Of a stretch of DNA of 19,912 nt, positions 8,020 through 15,127 are shown in pieces. The notes under the pieces are model-generated. The model did no database searches. It was not told the DNA's origin and was given only the letters and a program-made list of their open reading frames with translations. The stretch is from CAIUPE01 sp037131735. GTDB taxonomy: Bacteria > Pseudomonadota > Alphaproteobacteria > Rhizobiales > Beijerinckiaceae. The position numbers and the translations under genes are program-made. The stretch covers positions 1 to 19,912 of the forward strand of contig JBAXQM010000035.1 in the NCBI GenBank assembly GCA_037131735.1, read 5' to 3'. How positions within the stretch are numbered: the stretch's first letter is position 1; each line of letters starts with the position of its first letter.

Positions 8020-9321
8020 TCAAGCAGAACGGCGCTGAAGGCGCTCGCGTAAGCTCGCCGGGCGCAGCTCAATCGCCTGCATAATCTCATCCGAGTGGTG
8101 ATCCTCAAAAATTGATTTGAGGTCAGAGAGGGGTGGGCTCTTCTTGGGGTGGGGCTGGCTCTTTGCTTTTTCAATCCGCCGCGCAGATGAGGTTTCTACA
8201 AAATGAAGCCCTAAACTTTCGACCGCTTTAAATTGCTCTTCCGTTTTGAGATCCACAGCGATCATGTCGATACCGCCGCGCTCGAAGAGGGCGATGAGAT
8301 CCGCAGGATGAATAGCCAATTGCGAAGGCTTACGCAGGGCTTCGACCATTACGGACCCAGGGATCATCACAAAATTCGGATTAAGCCGAACAAGATCACT
8401 CGGCGCAGATATCAATTCCTGATCAAGTGTGAGGCCAACCAAAAACCCCGCCTGCTGCAATGACTTCATTAAGGCGGGAAGGCGCAATGCAGCATATTTG
8501 AGCGGTTCATGGCCTAGGATGAGCCCTATCTTCTGCTTAATCGCAGGGCTACGTTCCACTAAACCTCTGATATCGGCAACGCCCTGTGGATCGGATAAAA
8601 TCTCCTTGCCGATGGGACAAAGATGAATCGGTGCTTCTATTTTTGGCGCGGCTTGCAGGGACAAATTATAAGTGAGCGCGAGACGAACGCGATCAAAGAG
8701 TTTCAGCACATCACCGCTGACCACAGCAGCGCGCAAATCGGATTCTGACAAATCAGTTGAACCCTGATCGACGCATTTCATAGCGACTTGGCGATAAGCG
8801 AGCCGCCTCGTCTTGCGCGCCTCGATATCAACCGTATCGATTTTGACCTGTCCGGTACTTAACGATTTCCGCAATCGTAATTCATCAAGTGCTATGCGTG
8901 GTTTTAGATGAGGCAATGATGGTTCAACGCTCGCACGCTCGCGCGATTTTAAGTCAATTGCCGTTAGCTTTGTCTCGAGCAGTCCAATTTTTAAACTCAA
9001 TCGGTCAAGATCAGCTTCCGTCGCAGCGGGCGCTTTACTTTCGAGAGCAACCAAACGGACCTCGGCGGTTTGGTGAGCGGACTCGAGAAATTTGATGCGT
9101 GATTCGAGCGTGGCTTCTTCATTGGTGGTCTGAGGTGCCGGGATAATTTGTCGCAGCACTACGGGCACGCCGATCGCGCCGATACCAATGGCCGCAGCCG
9201 CGAGCTCTAGCGACCCCGTTGCGGCGAAAAGGCCAAAGCCCAGCACAAAGGCCACAGAAAATGCTCCGACAATCAGCATTTCCGCCCGATGGCTCATCCA
9301 TTTTGAGAGTGCTGAGGCCAT
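8020..9321 (-). CDS. Membrane protein with coiled coil and degenerate EAL domain
   Basis: From the ATG at 9321 this is 433 residues: two adjacent hydrophobic segments (about 15-34 and 38-55), a charged heptad-like coiled-coil region (about 65-125), then a domain with the helix/strand order of an EAL domain. Resemblance to EAL is by layout only. The E-A-L signature is replaced (L-A-Y-R-Q-V-A), the N-L-S-type strand is H-L-C-P, and the metal-binding ExTE and DD(F/Y)G motifs are lost (L-G-H-E-P and L-D-Q-E). Cyclic-di-GMP hydrolysis is therefore not expected; binding or a scaffold role at the inner membrane is possible. The frame extends to a TTG at 9384, but the ATG places the first TM segment normally. 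A basic, Ser/Pro-rich linker precedes a conserved-looking C-terminal tail rich in Arg. Upstream of the HAD gene by 60 bases. Confidence 0.75.
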   Translation of the reverse strand: MASALSKWMSHRAEMLIVGAFSVAFVLGFGLFAATGSLELAAAAIGIGAIGVPVVLRQIIPAPQTTNEEATLESRIKFLESAHQTAEVRLVALESKAPAATEADLDRLSLKIGLLETKLTAIDLKSRERASVEPSLPHLKPRIALDELRLRKSLSTGQVKIDTVDIEARKTRRLAYRQVAMKCVDQGSTDLSESDLRAAVVSGDVLKLFDRVRLALTYNLSLQAAPKIEAPIHLCPIGKEILSDPQGVADIRGLVERSPAIKQKIGLILGHEPLKYAALRLPALMKSLQQAGFLVGLTLDQELISAPSDLVRLNPNFVMIPGSVMVEALRKPSQLAIHPADLIALFERGGIDMIAVDLKTEEQFKAVESLGLHFVETSSARRIEKAKSQPHPKKSPPLSDLKSIFEDHHSDEIMQAIELRPASLRERLQRRSA

Positions 9322-9489
9322 TTCTTGTCTCAAGGCTGATTGAATTTCCGCGTTGCGGACCGATCCCGGATTGAAATGCCCCAAGAAAGCGACTGGAATT
9401 CTATCCGATTCGGGCGCATAAGAAATAAATCTTTCGGAAATAGCCCTTGTTTATAACGTAACGTCAAGTTTTGACTGGAGTTCAGGCTC

Positions 9490-9705
9490 ATGACTGAAGC
9501 CAAAACGATTGTTCTGAGCGTGAAAGGCATGACCTGCGGCGGCTGCGCGGAGGCGGTTAAACGCGTTATCTGCAAAGTGGATTCAGTGGCCGAGGTTTCA
9601 GTCGATTTGGCCTCAGGGCGCGTTCAGGCGTCTACTCAGGTCGACGGAGCCGCATTGGCTGCTGCAGTTACAAAAGCGGGTTACGACGCCATTGTTGCCC
9701 GATAA
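9490..9705 (+). CDS. Small heavy-metal-associated (HMA) domain protein, copper-chaperone-like
   Basis: A 71-residue protein made of one ferredoxin-like HMA domain with the metal-binding motif G-M-T-C-G-G-C (Cys16, Cys19). Family members such as CopZ carry Cu(I) in the cytoplasm to P1B-type ATPases or repressors, and the length matches. A good ribosome binding site, TGGAG at 9476-9480, lies 9 bases before the ATG. Upstream, TATAAC at 9452-9457 could be a -10, without an obvious -35. An extra Cys (V-I-C-K, residue 28) is present outside the motif. No copper ATPase, CopY/CueR-type regulator or other metal gene is visible nearby. The final 25 bases overlap the 3' end of the convergent ABC ATPase gene. 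The specific metal cannot be proved from sequence. Confidence 0.9.
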   Translation: MTEAKTIVLSVKGMTCGGCAEAVKRVICKVDSVAEVSVDLASGRVQASTQVDGAALAAAVTKAGYDAIVAR

Positions 9706-10397
9706 GAGGCCGTAAAGCCGTCGCTGGCGATCCGACCATCGACAATTTGGATCTGCCGATCCGCTTTAGCCGCTAATCCCGGATCATGGGTCACTATGAC
9801 GACGGCTTTTTTTTCTTCGTCAACAATCTGGCGTAAAATTGACACGACTTGAGCACTAGCGACCGTGTCGAGATTGCCTGTCGGCTCATCAGCCAAAATA
9901 ACCGAAGGTTCATTGGCTAAAGCGCGCGCAATCGCCACGCGTTGTCTTTGTCCACCCGAGAGCTGATCGGGTCTTTTCCACAGATGATCGGCAAGACCGA
10001 GCGTGGCGAGAAGATCGCGCGCGCGGTTTCGCATCAACGGTTCTTTCATTCGATTGAGTGCGCGCATTGGCAAGAGTACGTTATCGAGTGCCGAGAATTC
10101 GGGCAGCAGAAAATGGAACTGAAACACAAAGCCAAGCATCGAGAGACGAAGGTCCGCGCGATGATTTTCATCAAGCGACCGCGTCGCTTCGCCGCCGACA
10201 AGGACTTCGCCCTCCGTGGGAATATCAAGAAGGCCCATCAAATAGAGCAGCGATGATTTGCCGGATCCTGAAGGTCCGGTAATTGCAACAAATTCACCGG
10301 GCATCACGCGTAAAGATATATCGGTGACAAGCGTTGTCGTGATTTCACCGTGAAGAATGCGGCCCGCCTTGCGCGCTTCGATGAGGGGCGTCGTCAT
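9681..10397 (-). CDS. ABC transporter ATP-binding protein, LolD/MacB/DevA type
   Basis: A 238-residue nucleotide-binding subunit that powers the partner permease from the cytoplasmic face. Walker A G-P-S-G-S-G-K-S-S is at 41-49, the Q-loop Gln at 93, the signature L-S-G-G-Q at 146-150, Walker B V-I-L-A-D-E at 166-171 and the H-loop His at 204. All catalytic positions are intact, and the length is that of the LolD/MacB-N/FtsE subfamily. The start ATG overlaps the permease stop by 4 bases (ATGA at 10394-10397), so it is the last gene of the adaptor-permease-ATPase operon. Its 3' end overlaps the convergent HMA gene by 25 bases. The gene order matches DevBCA-type exporters, but which substrate is moved cannot be told. 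Confidence 0.95.
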   Translation of the reverse strand: MTTPLIEARKAGRILHGEITTTLVTDISLRVMPGEFVAITGPSGSGKSSLLYLMGLLDIPTEGEVLVGGEATRSLDENHRADLRLSMLGFVFQFHFLLPEFSALDNVLLPMRALNRMKEPLMRNRARDLLATLGLADHLWKRPDQLSGGQRQRVAIARALANEPSVILADEPTGNLDTVASAQVVSILRQIVDEEKKAVVIVTHDPGLAAKADRQIQIVDGRIASDGFTASYRATMAS

Positions 10398-11629
10398 GAG
10401 GCACCCCGGATGATATCGACAGGCTGAACACGAGCCGCTTTGCGCGCAGGAAAATATCCGGCAATCAGAGAAGAGAGCATGCCAACTGCTCCGGCAATCG
10501 CATAATGCTTAGGCGCATAAAGCACCGGAAGATGCGTCATATCGGTAAAGCCGCTGCGGAATTCGATCATACCCACGAAAATGCATAACATATAGCCGAG
10601 CATCCATCCGATGAGTGTGCCCGCCATACCGATAAAGGCCGCCTCAAGGACAAAGATCGAGCGTACCGTTGCCGCCCGCAGACCCACCGATTTCATAATC
10701 GCGATGTCGCGTGTTTTCTCATGCGTGATGGTTGAAATGATATTGTAGGTTCCGAATGACGCCACGAGTAAGATGGCTCCCACCACCATGATCATGATCG
10801 CGTTACGGATTTGAAAGGCTGAAAGAATATCCTGATGCGATTCTTGCCACGATGTTGATTTGTAACCGATTTGGCGCTCGACACGATTGGCGATGATTTC
10901 AGCCGCCATTACATCGTCAACGCGAATACGGATTTCATTGATCAGTGCCGTGCGCCCATCTAGAATCTGAGCCGTCTTCAAGAGGACGACAGCTTGATTA
11001 TCATCCGTCATCCGGTTGCCTGCATGAGAAAGGCCAACGACACGGGCAAGAACCGGCGCGCCCGTTGTTGTCGCCAAAGACAAGGTCGCGCCGACCGTGA
11101 CGCCGAGTTTTTGTGCTAGACCATCGCCGAGAATGATGGCGTTCGATGCTTTGAATAGTGAAGTAAGTTCACCCTGGATCATTTGGCTTTCAAGCTTCGA
11201 AACACGCGCTTCGCGTTTCGGATCAATGCCAATAACGGTGACGGCGAGATCGCGTCCTCCTGAATGGATCAAAGCCTTTGTTGTCACCGAAGGTGCAACG
11301 GCACCCGGGATCCAGCTTTCAAGCGCTTCAATGAGCGCCAGCGGATTTTTTATACCGCGTCGTTCGGTCTCCGAAGACAGACTTCTGAATTCGACCGTGT
11401 CGAAGTGCATGGATGCAGGTTGAACCGGCGCTCGGCGTTGCTCATCAGTAACTGCGATATGCGGCATGGAATCGACAAGCTGGCGAATGAAATCTTTTTG
11501 CGATCCCTCAAGAAGGCCTGCCATCATCACGGAGAAGCCTATTCCCGTTGCAACGCCAAAGATTCCGACAAGTGTTTGTCTTAGACGTGCAGTGACATGC
11601 GTCCATGCGATATCAAAAATCAAATTCAT
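10394..11629 (-). CDS. ABC transporter permease, FtsX/MacB-LolC type
   Basis: A 411-residue inner-membrane protein with the FtsX/MacB plan: one TM near the N-terminus (about 20-40), a large periplasmic domain (about 45-270), then three TMs (about 277-298, 328-352 and 375-393). The coupling region T-R-D-I-A-I-M-K-S-V-G follows TM2 and the family tail P-A-R-K-A-A-R-V-Q-P-V-D-I-I-R-G closes the protein. Such mechanotransmission-type transporters drive extraction or export from the periplasm or outer leaflet (lipoproteins, glycolipids, peptides, drugs) rather than pumping through the TMs. It starts with ATG overlapping the adaptor stop by 4 bases and ends with a 4-base overlap with the ATPase. 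With only one permease it is probably a homodimer (MacB/DevC-like), unlike LolC/E heterodimers. Confidence 0.93.
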   Translation of the reverse strand: MNLIFDIAWTHVTARLRQTLVGIFGVATGIGFSVMMAGLLEGSQKDFIRQLVDSMPHIAVTDEQRRAPVQPASMHFDTVEFRSLSSETERRGIKNPLALIEALESWIPGAVAPSVTTKALIHSGGRDLAVTVIGIDPKREARVSKLESQMIQGELTSLFKASNAIILGDGLAQKLGVTVGATLSLATTTGAPVLARVVGLSHAGNRMTDDNQAVVLLKTAQILDGRTALINEIRIRVDDVMAAEIIANRVERQIGYKSTSWQESHQDILSAFQIRNAIMIMVVGAILLVASFGTYNIISTITHEKTRDIAIMKSVGLRAATVRSIFVLEAAFIGMAGTLIGWMLGYMLCIFVGMIEFRSGFTDMTHLPVLYAPKHYAIAGAVGMLSSLIAGYFPARKAARVQPVDIIRGAS

Positions 11630-12630
11630 GGCGCAAAGCCTGCATTTCTCACGCGAAGGCCATCTCTAGCGCCTTGCGGTACGGGGGAAACAATCTGTGT
11701 TCCCTCTGTCAGGCCCGCCTTCACTTCAACCATCCGGGTTCCACGAATGCCCGTTGCCACGGCTTGGTGCTGTAGTTTCCCGTTTGTAACGAGATATACT
11801 TTGCTATCACTGAGCGCCTCAGCAGGAATAAGCCATGCCTCTTGGCTTTCAGCGGTGATGATATTGGCCTCAACGCTCATGCCGATGAGAAGGGGTGTAT
11901 CTTCTGGCAAGGCAAGCCGCACACGAAATGTCTTTGTTGTTGGATCGCCTTTCGGCGTGACTTCGGAGACTTTTGCCGGCAATTGATCAGTTAGAAATCC
12001 TTCATGACGCAAAAGAACCTTTTGTCCCTTTGTAACGCGCGCGATATCTTCCTCATTCACATCGGCGGTAATCTGTAAAGGAAGCGGTTGGCCGACCCAG
12101 AAAACAACATCTCCGGGGCCAACAATTTCACCGGCTGAGAAATCTTCACGCAATACGGTTCCGTCGATTGGCGCGCGGAGAATCAAATCATCGAGTGCTT
12201 CGCGCGCGGCGCCTACACGCGCATCAATTTCCTTCAAGGATGTGGACGCTTGTTCGACGGCGGTGGCGGCGGCCACATTGCGACCGAGCAATTCGGACGC
12301 GCGCCGCAGATCATTTTCGAGCATTTGTCGACGCGCAAGGAGTTCTTCGAGTGCCGCTTGTTCAAGCGAAGAATCCTGTCGGGCAATTTCATCGCCCGCT
12401 TTTACTTGGCGACCTTCACATTTACAGGTGTTGATCAAACGCTTGCGGGCAAGCGGGGCTATTTTTGCCCAAGTTACAGGCTCAACAACGCCCGTTGCAT
12501 AGACAACTTCAACCGCAGTTCCCCGTGTAACAGGAACGAGCGTCACCGTTAGAGGAGCGAGATAAATCCACCAAAAAATCGATGCGCCGATGAGAGCCAT
12601 TAGCGCACCTATAAGGATTGAAAGCCTCAC
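11626..12630 (-). CDS. Periplasmic adaptor (HlyD/MacA/DevB family) of an ABC exporter
   Basis: A 334-residue membrane fusion protein. An N-terminal TM anchor (about 4-24) is followed by the first lipoyl half (to about 85), a short helical hairpin (about 88-140), the second lipoyl half (A-P-I-D-G-T-V-L) and a beta-barrel/membrane-proximal region. It should link the FtsX-type permease to an outer-membrane channel; no TolC-like gene is in the window. The lipoyl region carries an unusual C-K-C pair (Cys69, Cys71) in a periplasmic segment. The start is GTG at 12630 with GGAG 7 bases upstream, better than any ATG nearby. The gene begins 91 bases after the membrane regulator and overlaps the permease by 4 bases, making a compact adaptor-permease-ATPase operon. 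The coiled-coil hairpin looks short for reaching an outer-membrane channel. Confidence 0.92.
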   Translation of the reverse strand: MRLSILIGALMALIGASIFWWIYLAPLTVTLVPVTRGTAVEVVYATGVVEPVTWAKIAPLARKRLINTCKCEGRQVKAGDEIARQDSSLEQAALEELLARRQMLENDLRRASELLGRNVAAATAVEQASTSLKEIDARVGAAREALDDLILRAPIDGTVLREDFSAGEIVGPGDVVFWVGQPLPLQITADVNEEDIARVTKGQKVLLRHEGFLTDQLPAKVSEVTPKGDPTTKTFRVRLALPEDTPLLIGMSVEANIITAESQEAWLIPAEALSDSKVYLVTNGKLQHQAVATGIRGTRMVEVKAGLTEGTQIVSPVPQGARDGLRVRNAGFAP

Positions 12631-12658
12631 GGGTGGTCTCCGTAGATGATCTTTAAGC

Positions 12659-12705
12659 TTGGGCGAAAGGGTTGTTCACACCCTCAATAATCCTGATCAG
12701 CCCAA
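12659..12705. repeat. Nested inverted repeats between regulator and exporter genes
   Basis: TTGGGC (12659-12664) pairs with GCCCAA (12700-12705), and inside it AGGGT (12668-12672) pairs with ACCCT (12680-12684). CTGATCAG (12693-12700) is a further 8-base palindrome. All lie in the 91-base spacer just upstream of the adaptor start, so they may fold in the mRNA or serve as binding sites for the adjacent regulator. There is no T run, so an intrinsic terminator is unlikely. Confidence 0.4.
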
Positions 12706-12721
12706 ACTGATTTGCGCTGGA

Positions 12722-14080
12722 TCAATAGGTGTCCGTTGCGGCTTCAAGCATTGTTGCTTGGCCTATGAGGAGCGTAGCTTTGGCACTGTCGCCTGCGGTT
12801 TCACGCCGTCTTGCTTCGGCCCTCAATATGTTTGGGTCAAAGGGATTGGCGGTGACGGCTTTATCGCCCCATATTTTTGCGGCGTCATCCCGACGAAGTG
12901 TGGCGAGTTCAGCCAGCAGATTGGCGGCTTCCTCATTTTGTGGATCGAGTGTGATGGCAAGTTTCGCTTCGGTCTCGACTTTTTCTGCGTCATTGGGCGA
13001 TGTTGTGAAGCGGAGAAGGGCGGATGATGCGAGCAGGACGGTGCTCTCGCTGCGCGTGATCAGAGCTTCATCAAGGCATCGTCTTGCCGCGTTTCGTAGA
13101 TTAGAGGCATTACTGCGAATAGCGGCATCCGTGACTGCCAGACAAGCCCGTATCGTTTCGCGTCCGGAAACGGTTTCGACTCTGGGAGGCAACGCATCTG
13201 AACGGATGGGACCATTACGTCCCGCAAGGCGATGGGCCAATTGTCGCGCGGCTATTCGTAAGGATTCTGGTTCCGGCTTCACTAGAAGGTGTGATGTCCA
13301 GATCACGCGCCCCGAAGTCGCATGGCGTAAGCGCAAGTCAATCTCATAGTTTGAGGCGTTTTTATAAGACGAGCCTTCTACGACATAGAGATCGTCAGGC
13401 GGGCGCGGAACCATTCCTGAAAAGGCGACGATGCCGCTGAAATGCGACGTTGTTTCTACGAGAAGATCTGCAAGGCCGAAGCCTTCGACGGTAGGCAACC
13501 CCGTTATCGGACCTGCGATGACAGCGCCGAAGCGTGGACGCATATCGGCATTGTTATCGGTTGCGGAGGGCTTAGCATCAAGAAACAAAAGTGTAGTTGA
13601 AACCATAAAGCCCATGAGCGCGATGGCAGCCACAGCGTTACGTGTTTGAGCCCAGTAGGTTTCCGCAAGAGTTATGAATCTTTTTTTGAACGTTTCGGGT
13701 TCATAGGGCGGCCGCTCTTCTGGGTCTTCGTCGCGGCCGTGAACAATAATGGAATAGCCGCCGCGCGGCATGGTGATCCGGATCGGATCATCGCGCCCGT
13801 CCGATAGGTAATAACGATCTAGTGCGCGACGAAGGCGGGTGGCTTCGACACGAACGATGGGGTCAGCTTGCGGATCGAAATCGGCGTGGCGGCCTAATAC
13901 TTCGGTGGCCACCGTATAGGCTTTCAATAAGGCGCCGCGCCCCTCAAGCGTACGGGTGACAGAGAATGTCAAAAACGCAGCTAATTGGGGCGCAGTTTTA
14001 AATTCGGCGCTGAGGAGAACTCGGCGCAGAGCACCCAAAACCTTTTCGCGCGGAATGTCTTGCCAGGGGATCTCGCGCAT
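12722..14080 (-). CDS. Predicted membrane-anchored winged-helix regulator with TPR-like C-terminal domain
   Basis: A 452-residue protein. Residues about 10-115 match a helix-rich N-terminal domain common in alphaproteobacterial regulator/cyclase-like proteins, with L-K-A-Y-T-V-A-T-E-V-L-G-R (52-64), D-F-D-P-Q-A-D-P-I-V-R-V-E (67-79), L-R-R-A-L-D-R-Y-Y (83-91) and the wing-like I-T-M-P-R-G-G-Y (102-109). A single hydrophobic segment (about 148-167) follows. Beyond it, residues about 175-270 include V-V-E-G-S-S-Y-K and a T-S-G-R-V-I-W motif, as in the TolB-N/FlgO-like sensor module of such proteins, and about 280-450 look like TPR helices. I infer a cytoplasmic DNA-binding domain and an extracytoplasmic sensor, as in CadC/ToxR. 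It sits 91 bases upstream of the exporter operon on the same strand, a likely target or co-transcribed partner. The DNA-binding role is inferred, not proven. Confidence 0.75.
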   Translation of the reverse strand: MREIPWQDIPREKVLGALRRVLLSAEFKTAPQLAAFLTFSVTRTLEGRGALLKAYTVATEVLGRHADFDPQADPIVRVEATRLRRALDRYYLSDGRDDPIRITMPRGGYSIIVHGRDEDPEERPPYEPETFKKRFITLAETYWAQTRNAVAAIALMGFMVSTTLLFLDAKPSATDNNADMRPRFGAVIAGPITGLPTVEGFGLADLLVETTSHFSGIVAFSGMVPRPPDDLYVVEGSSYKNASNYEIDLRLRHATSGRVIWTSHLLVKPEPESLRIAARQLAHRLAGRNGPIRSDALPPRVETVSGRETIRACLAVTDAAIRSNASNLRNAARRCLDEALITRSESTVLLASSALLRFTTSPNDAEKVETEAKLAITLDPQNEEAANLLAELATLRRDDAAKIWGDKAVTANPFDPNILRAEARRRETAGDSAKATLLIGQATMLEAATDTY

Positions 14081-14120
14081 TCGTTACAGGCCGGCCTGCC
14101 GCGTGCGGCGCTTAACCGGG

Positions 14121-14132
14121 CTCCTTAAGGAG
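14121..14132. repeat. Perfect palindrome CTCCTTAAGGAG upstream of the regulator
   Basis: A 12-base perfect palindrome lies 41-52 bases upstream of the regulator ATG. Its position suits an operator, possibly for autoregulation, or a leader hairpin. I know of no protein that binds this exact sequence. Confidence 0.35.
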
Positions 14133-14149
14133 GATGGGGTTCTCTCAGT

Positions 14150-14176
14150 AAATCAAAAGCACCGTTTTGGGGTGCT
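14150..14176 (-). terminator. Candidate intrinsic terminator downstream of the toxin-antitoxin pair
   Basis: On the minus strand AGCACC (14176-14171), a 7-base loop and GGTGCT (14163-14158) form a 6-base perfect stem followed by TTTGATTT. It could end leftward transcripts from the toxin-antitoxin genes before they reach the regulator, or attenuate the regulator's own leader. The stem is short and the T run is interrupted. Confidence 0.35.
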
Positions 14177-14389
14177 ACGCGTCGTACAATTAACCGAACG
14201 TAACAAAATCAACGCGATACAAAACACAACTTAAAGGCGAGCGCGCGTTGTATTCCTCATCTACATAGGCCGATTGATCTTTAACGCGCAAGTTATCCTT
14301 TTCGTTCGATATGGATGACTTGCCGAACGAAGGCAATAACGTAAGAGACTCATTGACAGGAAATAGGAAAACTCCTGACTATCAGTAGA

Positions 14390-14401
14390 CTAAAATTTTA
14401 G
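14390..14401. repeat. Perfect palindrome CTAAAATTTTAG
   Basis: A 12-base AT-rich palindrome about 40 bases beyond the toxin stop. It may be chance in AT-rich DNA or a binding site; no role can be assigned. Confidence 0.3.
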
Positions 14402-14418
14402 CTATTTCCGCTGGCGAG

Positions 14419-14441
14419 TTAACGTGGTGATTACACGTTAA
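14419..14441. repeat. Inverted repeat straddling the toxin stop codon
   Basis: TTAACGTG (14419-14426) and CACGTTAA (14434-14441) are perfect 8-base arms separated by 7 bases; the right arm contains the toxin TAA stop (14438-14440). There is no T run on either side, so it is more likely an mRNA 3' hairpin or a protein site than an intrinsic terminator. Confidence 0.45.
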
Positions 14442-14860
14442 AGCACCTTTAGGCCCGCTTTTTCTGCCGCGCTGCGTAAGTCCTTGTCTAATGTCGCAAG
14501 CGGACAATCGAGCCGCAAAGCGAGTTCTAGATAGGCGGCGTCATAACTCGATAATCCATAGCTACGCGCATGATCTAACACTGATGTGAGGGCGAGTGAG
14601 CTCGTTTCGAAGTCCGTCATAAATTCGATTGCATTGAGCGTACTGAGAAAATCATTCGACATATCAGATGTCACGACGCCTTTACGTTCGCTCCGGGCGA
14701 GCACATGGGCTATTTCCAGAGACCAATGCGACGGTACATAGGGGATGACTTCAGTTCCGAGGATTCTTTGCAGAACCCGCTTTGCATATTCTCTATCCTT
14801 GGCGCTTCCGTCATCGGCTAGCCAGCGTAAGGCGACTGAGGCGTCGAGCACGCAGAACAC
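14438..14860 (-). CDS. PIN-domain ribonuclease toxin (VapC-like)
   Basis: A 140-residue PIN-domain protein, the right length for a toxin endoribonuclease. The metal-binding acidic residues are all present: Asp6 (V-L-D-A-S), Glu49 (S-L-E-I-A), Asp107 (S-S-Y-D-A-A-Y) and Asp125 (T-L-D-K-D), so it should be active. Family members cleave specific RNAs, often initiator tRNA or the 23S sarcin-ricin loop; the target here is unknown. It starts with GTG at 14860, sharing one base with the antitoxin stop (TAGTG), which implies strict translational coupling. The short inverted repeat at 14419-14441 overlaps its stop. The pair lies between the regulator and hisS, next to an AT-rich gap, and could have been acquired. 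Confidence 0.92.
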   Translation of the reverse strand: MFCVLDASVALRWLADDGSAKDREYAKRVLQRILGTEVIPYVPSHWSLEIAHVLARSERKGVVTSDMSNDFLSTLNAIEFMTDFETSSLALTSVLDHARSYGLSSYDAAYLELALRLDCPLATLDKDLRSAAEKAGLKVL

Positions 14861-15117
14861 TATTTTCGCCCTTCATGGATCATGCTTTTAAGGTCTTCCG
14901 CACTGATGAAGGGCCGATCAGGGCGGTCCATGAACTCGATCATCGCCTGAACGGCTTCCAAATGGGTTCGCTTTTTCGGAAGACCTGACGGCGTCAATTC
15001 CGCCACGGGCTTACCGCGCACGGTGATCGTGAAGCTTTGGCCGGCCGCCACCTCGCGGAGCAGGCGGGGCAGGTGTGTCTTGGCCGCATAGGCTCCGATT
15101 TCGATGGGTTTCGACAT
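14860..15117 (-). CDS. Phd/YefM-family antitoxin
   Basis: An 85-residue protein with the Phd/YefM fold: an N-terminal DNA-binding part (I-G-A-Y-A-A-K-T-H-L-P-R-L-L) with F-T-I-T-V-R-G-K-P-V-A-E-L at about residues 29-41, then a C-terminal helix (E-D-L-K-S-M-I-H-E-G) that should bind and block the PIN toxin. A strong GGAGG lies 9 bases before the ATG at 15117, inside the left arm of the composite palindrome at 15128-15163. This placement suggests the antitoxin, alone or with the toxin, represses its own operon by binding there, as known for Phd/YefM proteins. The stop overlaps the toxin GTG by one base. Confidence 0.93.
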   Translation of the reverse strand: MSKPIEIGAYAAKTHLPRLLREVAAGQSFTITVRGKPVAELTPSGLPKKRTHLEAVQAMIEFMDRPDRPFISAEDLKSMIHEGRK

Positions 15118-15127
15118 GGATTCGATC

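Larger units (their letters stand above)
14081..14437. other. Gene-free intergenic stretch with dyads
   Basis: This 357-base gap separates the regulator start from the toxin stop and is visibly AT-richer than the coding DNA around it. No convincing gene or RNA gene is seen. It should contain the regulator promoter on the minus strand, but I could not settle a -35/-10 pair. It holds a 12-base palindrome at 14121-14132, a terminator-like hairpin at 14150-14176, a 12-base palindrome at 14390-14401 and an 8+8 inverted repeat at 14419-14441. Confidence 0.7.

Noticed and set aside
9446..9468. CTTG...CAAG dyad before the HMA gene as a MerR/CueR-type operator
   Set aside because: The arms are only four bases and the sequence does not match known CueR or SoxR operators; no such regulator is nearby.
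12729..13349. 206-codon open frame opposite the membrane regulator
   Set aside because: Ser/Ala/Arg-rich composition typical of antisense frames, and the minus-strand protein is well supported by motifs.
14353..14358. TTGACA as a -35 for a plus-strand promoter
   Set aside because: No acceptable -10 follows at 16-18 bases and no plus-strand gene lies downstream within range.
14386..14391. A TAGACT half-site in the gap beyond the toxin as a second antitoxin site
   Set aside because: A single 6-base match in 357 bases is readily expected by chance and its partner half-site is missing.
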